Assembly: GCA_030635525.1 (NCBI GenBank)
Contig: DAOVYR010000050.1
Coordinates: forward strand, 1-7,523
Length of the DNA stretch: 7,523 nucleotides
From: Candidatus Nanohalarchaeota archaeon
GTDB lineage: Archaea > EX4484-52 > B79-G9
Direction: 5' to 3'
A program made the position numbers and the translations under genes. Shown in pieces: positions 5,083 through 7,523 of this stretch (its first letter is position 1; the number at the start of each line of letters is the position of its first letter). The notes under the pieces were generated by a model, which ran no database searches, was not told where the DNA came from, and saw only the letters and a program-made list of their open reading frames with translations.

Positions 5083-5828
5083 TCCCGTATAATCTCAAGC
5101 ATCTTCTTCTTATACCCAAACCGGCGTATAATCCCCGAATTATCAACCTCATCATTCTCATCCTGCTCATGCACAAGCTCCGACATCTCATACCCGTAAA
5201 GCGCAATTCCAAGATCCACAATCAGCTTCCTCAACTTAGGAACATCACTCTCATCCGCAACCTTCAAAAGAAGCTCATCAATCTCCCCATCACTCCCCGG
5301 CTCATAAAACTTAACAAGTCTCGACTCAATCAGGTTCAGCACATCCACAATACTCTCATACGCAGGATTCGTAAAAATACTGGCGATCTTTGAAATCCCG
5401 AAATGATACTTCGTAAGGCGCACAATCCTGAAAATATCCCCCACAACCTCAACCCTCGTAAGCACATAACTCCCGAACCCCCAGAAAAACAAAAAATAAG
5501 ACACAACAATAACCCACTGCTGCGCCGTATCAAACAGGACAACTCCAACGTAAAGCAGCGCAAAAACAAGAAAAAGCGCAATAAACAAAAGAAGCAGATA
5601 ATTGACAAAATCAGAATCATCCTCATACTTAAAAAAGCGATACACACTCTCAAAAGCAACCCATGACATAAAAAGATTCAAAAAAGTCACCAAAAAAAGA
5701 AACCCTGCAATCACAGGCATGCCAAAAGAAAGGAAAGCGAACGCAAAAGAGATTATACTAACAAAAAAATACAGGTAATGCACACCCAGTAAATACTCAG
5801 CCCTTACACTCACAAACTCCGTATCCAT
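5079..5828 (-). CDS. Four-helix membrane protein with cytosolic C-terminal domain, unknown function
   Basis: 249 residues; no family recognised. Hydrophobic helices at about 17-34, 36-57, 75-98 and 105-124 are grouped in the N-terminal half. The second half (about 125-249) is soluble, helical and acidic, with an EQDENDEVDN linker (221-230) before a basic tail RRFGYKKK. It has an apparent small membrane anchor carrying a cytosolic domain. ATG 5828 is preceded by a TATA box about 27 bp upstream, so it has its own leaderless promoter although the methyltransferase ends only 37 bp upstream. It converges on DUF47 with overlapping stop codons. Nothing in the sequence ties it functionally to phosphate. 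Confidence 0.75.
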   Translation of the reverse strand: MDTEFVSVRAEYLLGVHYLYFFVSIISFAFAFLSFGMPVIAGFLFLVTFLNLFMSWVAFESVYRFFKYEDDSDFVNYLLLLFIALFLVFALLYVGVVLFDTAQQWVIVVSYFLFFWGFGSYVLTRVEVVGDIFRIVRLTKYHFGISKIASIFTNPAYESIVDVLNLIESRLVKFYEPGSDGEIDELLLKVADESDVPKLRKLIVDLGIALYGYEMSELVHEQDENDEVDNSGIIRRFGYKKKMLEIIRD

Positions 5829-5850
5829 ACAATATATAAGTCATCCATCA

Positions 5851-5860
5851 TATATAAAAT
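5851..5860 (-). promoter_or_regulatory. TATA box of the four-helix membrane protein gene
   Basis: Minus strand ATTTTATATA, centred about 27 bp upstream of ATG 5828; no Shine-Dalgarno precedes the ATG. Confidence 0.6.
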
Positions 5861-5865
5861 ACAAC

Positions 5866-6456
5866 TCAACACATCTTCTCACACACAAGAATCTCAGTAA
5901 ACCCGACAACCTGCCTCTTCTTAACCGCAAACCCGGATTCCTCGACAACAAAAGAAGCATCTATCGGCTTATTCAAAAAAACCTTTGGAAAAATCCGCGA
6001 CAAGAGCAGATAAAACCCTGAAAGCCATGAAAAAACACCCTTACCGCGCGTATTATTCACAAGGACAAGCAGCCCAAAAGGCGCGCACACACGCGAAAAC
6101 TCCAGAAGAATCTTCTTCTGCTCTGAAAAATCAAAAATATCAAACACAAAACTACAGAACAAGACATCAAAAGAGCCGTCGCGAAAAGGCAGGCAAAAGC
6201 AATCGCCAGAAGACACATGTGCACCGCTTCGCCTCCTCGCAGAGGCAGCCATCCCGCACGAACTGTCAACACCAAAAATCAAAGCGCTCCCCGCAAGCCG
6301 CCGCAAAACAAACCCCGTACCGCAGCCAGCATCAAGGAACCGCATCCCCCTCTTCAACTCAAAAAGCTCAAGCGCCTTCTTCTTGTAATAATCATCAAAC
6401 AGCCCGACAAACCAGTAATATCCGGCGAGCCAGTCATAAAAGCGCCTTCGATCCAT
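5866..6456 (-). CDS. Class I SAM-dependent methyltransferase (UbiE-like)
   Basis: 196 residues from ATG 6456 (MDRRRFYDWLAGYYWFVG). Motif I is RFLDAGCGTG (39-48), the acidic end of strand 2 is GVD (D64), and LPFRDGSFDVL (89-99) is the usual motif before strand 4. A later FGLLVLVNNT (127-136) is strand 5. This is the Methyltransf_11/UbiE type Rossmann fold that binds S-adenosylmethionine. The substrate cannot be told; the aromatic N-terminus and a hydrophobic stretch near 140-160 would suit a lipid or quinone-like acceptor, which is inference. A start six codons earlier (GTG 6474) is open, but ATG 6456 is preferred because the conserved-looking region begins there and a TTTTAAGG box lies about 28 bp before it. 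It follows the pilin-like gene after 45 bp. Confidence 0.85.
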   Translation of the reverse strand: MDRRRFYDWLAGYYWFVGLFDDYYKKKALELFELKRGMRFLDAGCGTGFVLRRLAGSALIFGVDSSCGMAASARRRSGAHVSSGDCFCLPFRDGSFDVLFCSFVFDIFDFSEQKKILLEFSRVCAPFGLLVLVNNTRGKGVFSWLSGFYLLLSRIFPKVFLNKPIDASFVVEESGFAVKKRQVVGFTEILVCEKMC

Positions 6457-6480
6457 ACTACAATTTATACACACAAAACC

Positions 6481-6500
6481 TTAAAAGAAAACCAAAAAAA
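6481..6500 (-). terminator. T-rich tract ending the pilin-like gene, overlapping the methyltransferase TATA region
   Basis: Directly after the pilin-like TAG the minus strand reads G-T7-GG-T4-C-T4-AAGG. This is a typical archaeal U-tract terminator, and its end (CTTTTAAGG) is also the best TATA candidate for the methyltransferase. Confidence 0.5.
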
Positions 6501-6501
6501 C

Positions 6502-6753
6502 CTACGGGCAATCGGCATCAGGACAACTGGGACAGTCCGGGCACGGATCACCGGATTCAACACCGACACACGCAGAAGCAAGCTCAGTCTGGCACAGTAT
6601 TCCAAGAGACGAAGTATCTATAGAGTCACCGGAACTGCCGGAAAACTTGATGACATTCATACTCACAAGAGTTATCAGAATCAGCGCAACCACTATCAAA
6701 ACAACAATAGCAATAACCACCGAAATAGCCATACTCATTCCTTTTCTCTCCAT
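6502..6753 (-). CDS. Small type IV pilin-like (prepilin signal) protein with Cys/Pro-rich tail
   Basis: 83 residues. MERKG then MSMAISVVIAIVVLIVVALI (6-25) gives the pattern of archaeal class III prepilin signals: a short basic leader, Gly at the cleavage point and a long hydrophobic helix. Cleavage by a PibD/FlaK-type peptidase after Gly5 is predicted. After a Ser/Gly/Asp linker (36-50) the protein ends with six cysteines: C54, C62, then C71-P-D-C74-P-S-C77-P-D-A-D-C82-P. Extracellular disulfides or metal binding are possible. It is small for a pilin and could be a minor pilin or just a single-pass membrane anchor. ATG 6753 lies about 27 bp from a TATA box; no Shine-Dalgarno is seen. No pilus assembly genes are nearby. 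Confidence 0.65.
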   Translation of the reverse strand: MERKGMSMAISVVIAIVVLIVVALILITLVSMNVIKFSGSSGDSIDTSSLGILCQTELASACVGVESGDPCPDCPSCPDADCP

Positions 6754-6775
6754 AAACCCATATAGGGCACAGCAG

Positions 6776-6785
6776 TATATATAAT
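6776..6785 (-). promoter_or_regulatory. TATA box of the pilin-like gene
   Basis: TATATATAAT region, centred about 27 bp upstream of ATG 6753. A near-palindrome CCCATATAGGG (6757-6767) lies between box and start. Confidence 0.6.
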
Positions 6786-6827
6786 TTTTTGGTCGTGTAA
6801 GAAAGTTGGTTAAAATAGGTTTTTGAA

Positions 6828-6845
6828 TCCAAAAATTTATTTGGA
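6828..6845. repeat. Inverted repeat TCCAAA-n6-TTTGGA
   Basis: Perfect 6-bp arms with a 6-bp A+T spacer, 34 bp before the transposase-like fragment. It may be an operator or the worn end of an insertion sequence; a longer CCACC/GGTGG pairing (6847-6851 with 6878-6882) follows. Confidence 0.4.
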
Positions 6846-6878
6846 GCCACCCCGCATATTATTTGTCTAAAAACCGAG

Positions 6879-7160
6879 GTGGTGTTTATTCCAAATATAC
6901 CGGTCCTTATGGGACATAATATGGAATCTAAAGGATATATAGATTTAGTCAAAGCTGAAGAAGAGAAACTCTTGGAGCAATATTGTGGGAAGAAGAGCAA
7001 AAGAGATAACTGTGCAGACTATCGAAGATATAAAACAAGGAAAAGAACAATTGTGACAACATACGGGACTGTCACGATGAATTTTGTATACATTCAACAC
7101 AAGGATACAAAAGAGTGCTTTTCTCCATTACTGGCTTGTCTTAATTTCTCTATCATATAA
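6879..7160 (+). pseudogene. Truncated ISH6-like transposase, N-terminal fragment
   Basis: 93 codons from GTG 6879 to TAA. The segment EEEKLLEQYCGKKSKRDN (27-44), then YRRYKTRKRTIVTTYGTVTM (48-67), YIQHKD and SPLL follows the order of the N-terminal domain of ISH6-type (and UPF0236-like) transposases: '..ALCGEK..R...RYQR.GT..R...TT.G......Y.......SP..' . Complete enzymes are several times longer and carry a DDE domain that is absent here. The frame stops just after SPLLACLNF and I find no continuation in other frames. The leader is uncertain: GTG 6879 falls within GAGGTGG, and ATG 6909 is an alternative. It is probably the relic of an insertion. Family assignment is from memory of the pattern, not a search. 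Confidence 0.5.
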
Positions 7161-7233
7161 GATTGATGTTGACTAAAGGTGGACTCTTCATCGTTTCGCT
7201 CCTCGCCACTTTGTTGAAATCGGTTAGCTGGAA
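7161..7233. other. Spacer with stem-loop between transposase fragment and attC-like element
   Basis: AAAGGTGG can pair with CCACTTT (one extra G) around a TCGTTTCGCTCCTCG loop region (about 7176-7213), followed by GGTTAGC. The TTCGCTC loop word also occurs upstream of the other attC-like site (3270-3276). No gene is seen. Confidence 0.3.
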
Positions 7234-7300
7234 CATAACAGATAATCGGCGATTATTGTTACGCTTTCACCAAAATAATTTTCTTTGAAAATTACTTGCT
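7234..7300 (+). repeat. Second, degraded copy of the attC-like element
   Basis: It starts with CATAACAG like the site at 3299, and 45 nt later has TTTTC-TTT-GAAAA, against TTTTCC-TTC-GGAAAA 44 nt after CATAACAG in the other copy. A CACC-A-rich block precedes each. The left part folds by itself: TAACA-g-ATAATCG / CGATTAT-TGTTA (7236-7261), a 12-bp stem with a bulged G. A matching right end (TGTTATG) is not clear. Confidence 0.4.
7272..7294 (-). terminator. Hairpin plus T4 downstream of the minus-strand gene at the right edge
   Basis: TAATTTTC-AAA-GAAAATTA on the minus strand followed by TTTT, 46 nt after the stop of the edge gene. It resembles an intrinsic terminator; it is also the inner hairpin of the attC-like copy. 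Confidence 0.4.
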
Positions 7301-7339
7301 TATTGATATATGTTTGTTTTTGTGGAAGTGAATCGGGGT

Positions 7340-7523
7340 TTAGTTTTTGATTTCGGTGATTTTGCCTTTTGGCGCGACCTCTTCGAATATCTGGACATGA
7401 AATTTGTAGATTTCTGTGTCTTTGTATTGCCATGTGTCTTTGTCGTATGTGCCTGCCTTGTATGAGAGGTTTTCCAGGAATTCGGTTTTTTTTGGGAGCT
7501 GGTCCCAGACCTGCGGGAGGAAG
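7340..7523 (-). CDS. C-terminal part of an unidentified protein (cut by window edge)
   Basis: The minus strand from the right edge reads 60 residues, beginning FLPQVWDQLPKKTEFLENL and ending VAPKGKITEIKN, then TAA at 7342-7340. Codon choice matches the backbone genes (C/A-rich third positions) and the composition is that of an ordinary soluble protein with several aromatic residues. The other two minus-strand frames give basic, Pro/Ser/Thr-rich shadow peptides. I do not recognise the family, and the N-terminal portion lies outside the window. A hairpin with a T-run follows the stop. Confidence 0.65.
   Translation of the reverse strand, partial: FLPQVWDQLPKKTEFLENLSYKAGTYDKDTWQYKDTEIYKFHVQIFEEVAPKGKITEIKN

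Noticed and set aside
5985..6623. Long plus-strand reading frame (212 codons) opposite the methyltransferase
   Set aside because: Its product is low-complexity Lys/Gln/Thr/Ser-rich with no domain, while the minus strand encodes clear SAM-binding motifs. It is an antisense shadow produced by codon bias.
7224..7433. Minus-strand 69-codon frame at the right edge
   Set aside because: It overlaps in another frame the more protein-like reading ending at 7340 and crosses the hairpins; composition is basic and Asn/Gln-rich.
1..7523. tRNA, rRNA or recognisable small RNA genes
   Set aside because: No T-loop GGTTCGA-type signature, acceptor pairing or rRNA-like conserved stretch was found on either strand by eye.

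Overview
This is archaeal DNA. TATA-like boxes sit about 26-28 bp upstream of the ATG of most genes, which is the spacing of leaderless archaeal transcripts. The only convincing Shine-Dalgarno is the archaeal-type GAGGTGG before the LURP-one-like gene. The gene content also fits: a PiT permease paired with a DUF47/PhoU-like protein, a prepilin-like small protein, and a fragment resembling ISH6-type transposases. I cannot name the lineage; compact genes and short spacers would suit a DPANN or other uncultured euryarchaeal-type genome, but that is inference.

Layout. Positions 1-988 (minus) hold a two-gene operon: a LURP-one/YxjI-like protein followed after 3 nt by a GH15/phosphorylase-kinase-like glucan enzyme that runs off the left edge. 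Positions 1070-2134 hold an autoinhibited Fic AMP-transferase. Its TATA box lies between two operator half-sites, TGACTACA and TGTAGTCA. A shrunken copy of the same operator, followed by a decayed copy of the first Fic codons, lies directly after the Fic stop.

Positions 2135-3403 are accessory. They hold a degenerate array of about 41-bp tandem repeats, then a strikingly A+T-rich plus-strand gene with an R-x4-H (HEPN-like) motif. That gene is enclosed by a long split inverted repeat and followed by an 82-nt foldable site that looks like an integron attC. A GCGTTATG boundary on the left and a TGTTATG boundary on the right would delimit a cassette of about 874 bp.

Positions 3404-6753 look like the host backbone: pit phosphate permease (minus) and DUF47 (plus) fired from one 35-bp divergent promoter, a four-helix membrane protein, a class I SAM methyltransferase and a pilin-like protein with a Cys/Pro tail. 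Positions 6754-7339 are accessory again: a truncated transposase-like ORF followed by a second, degraded copy of the attC-like element. The right edge carries the C-terminal end of an unidentified minus-strand protein.

Functionally, PiT and DUF47 form a phosphate-uptake module, and Fic plus the HEPN-like protein are plausible toxin or defence-type genes under their own promoters. The most novel-looking parts are the Fic operator duplication and the cassette-like structure around the HEPN-like gene.
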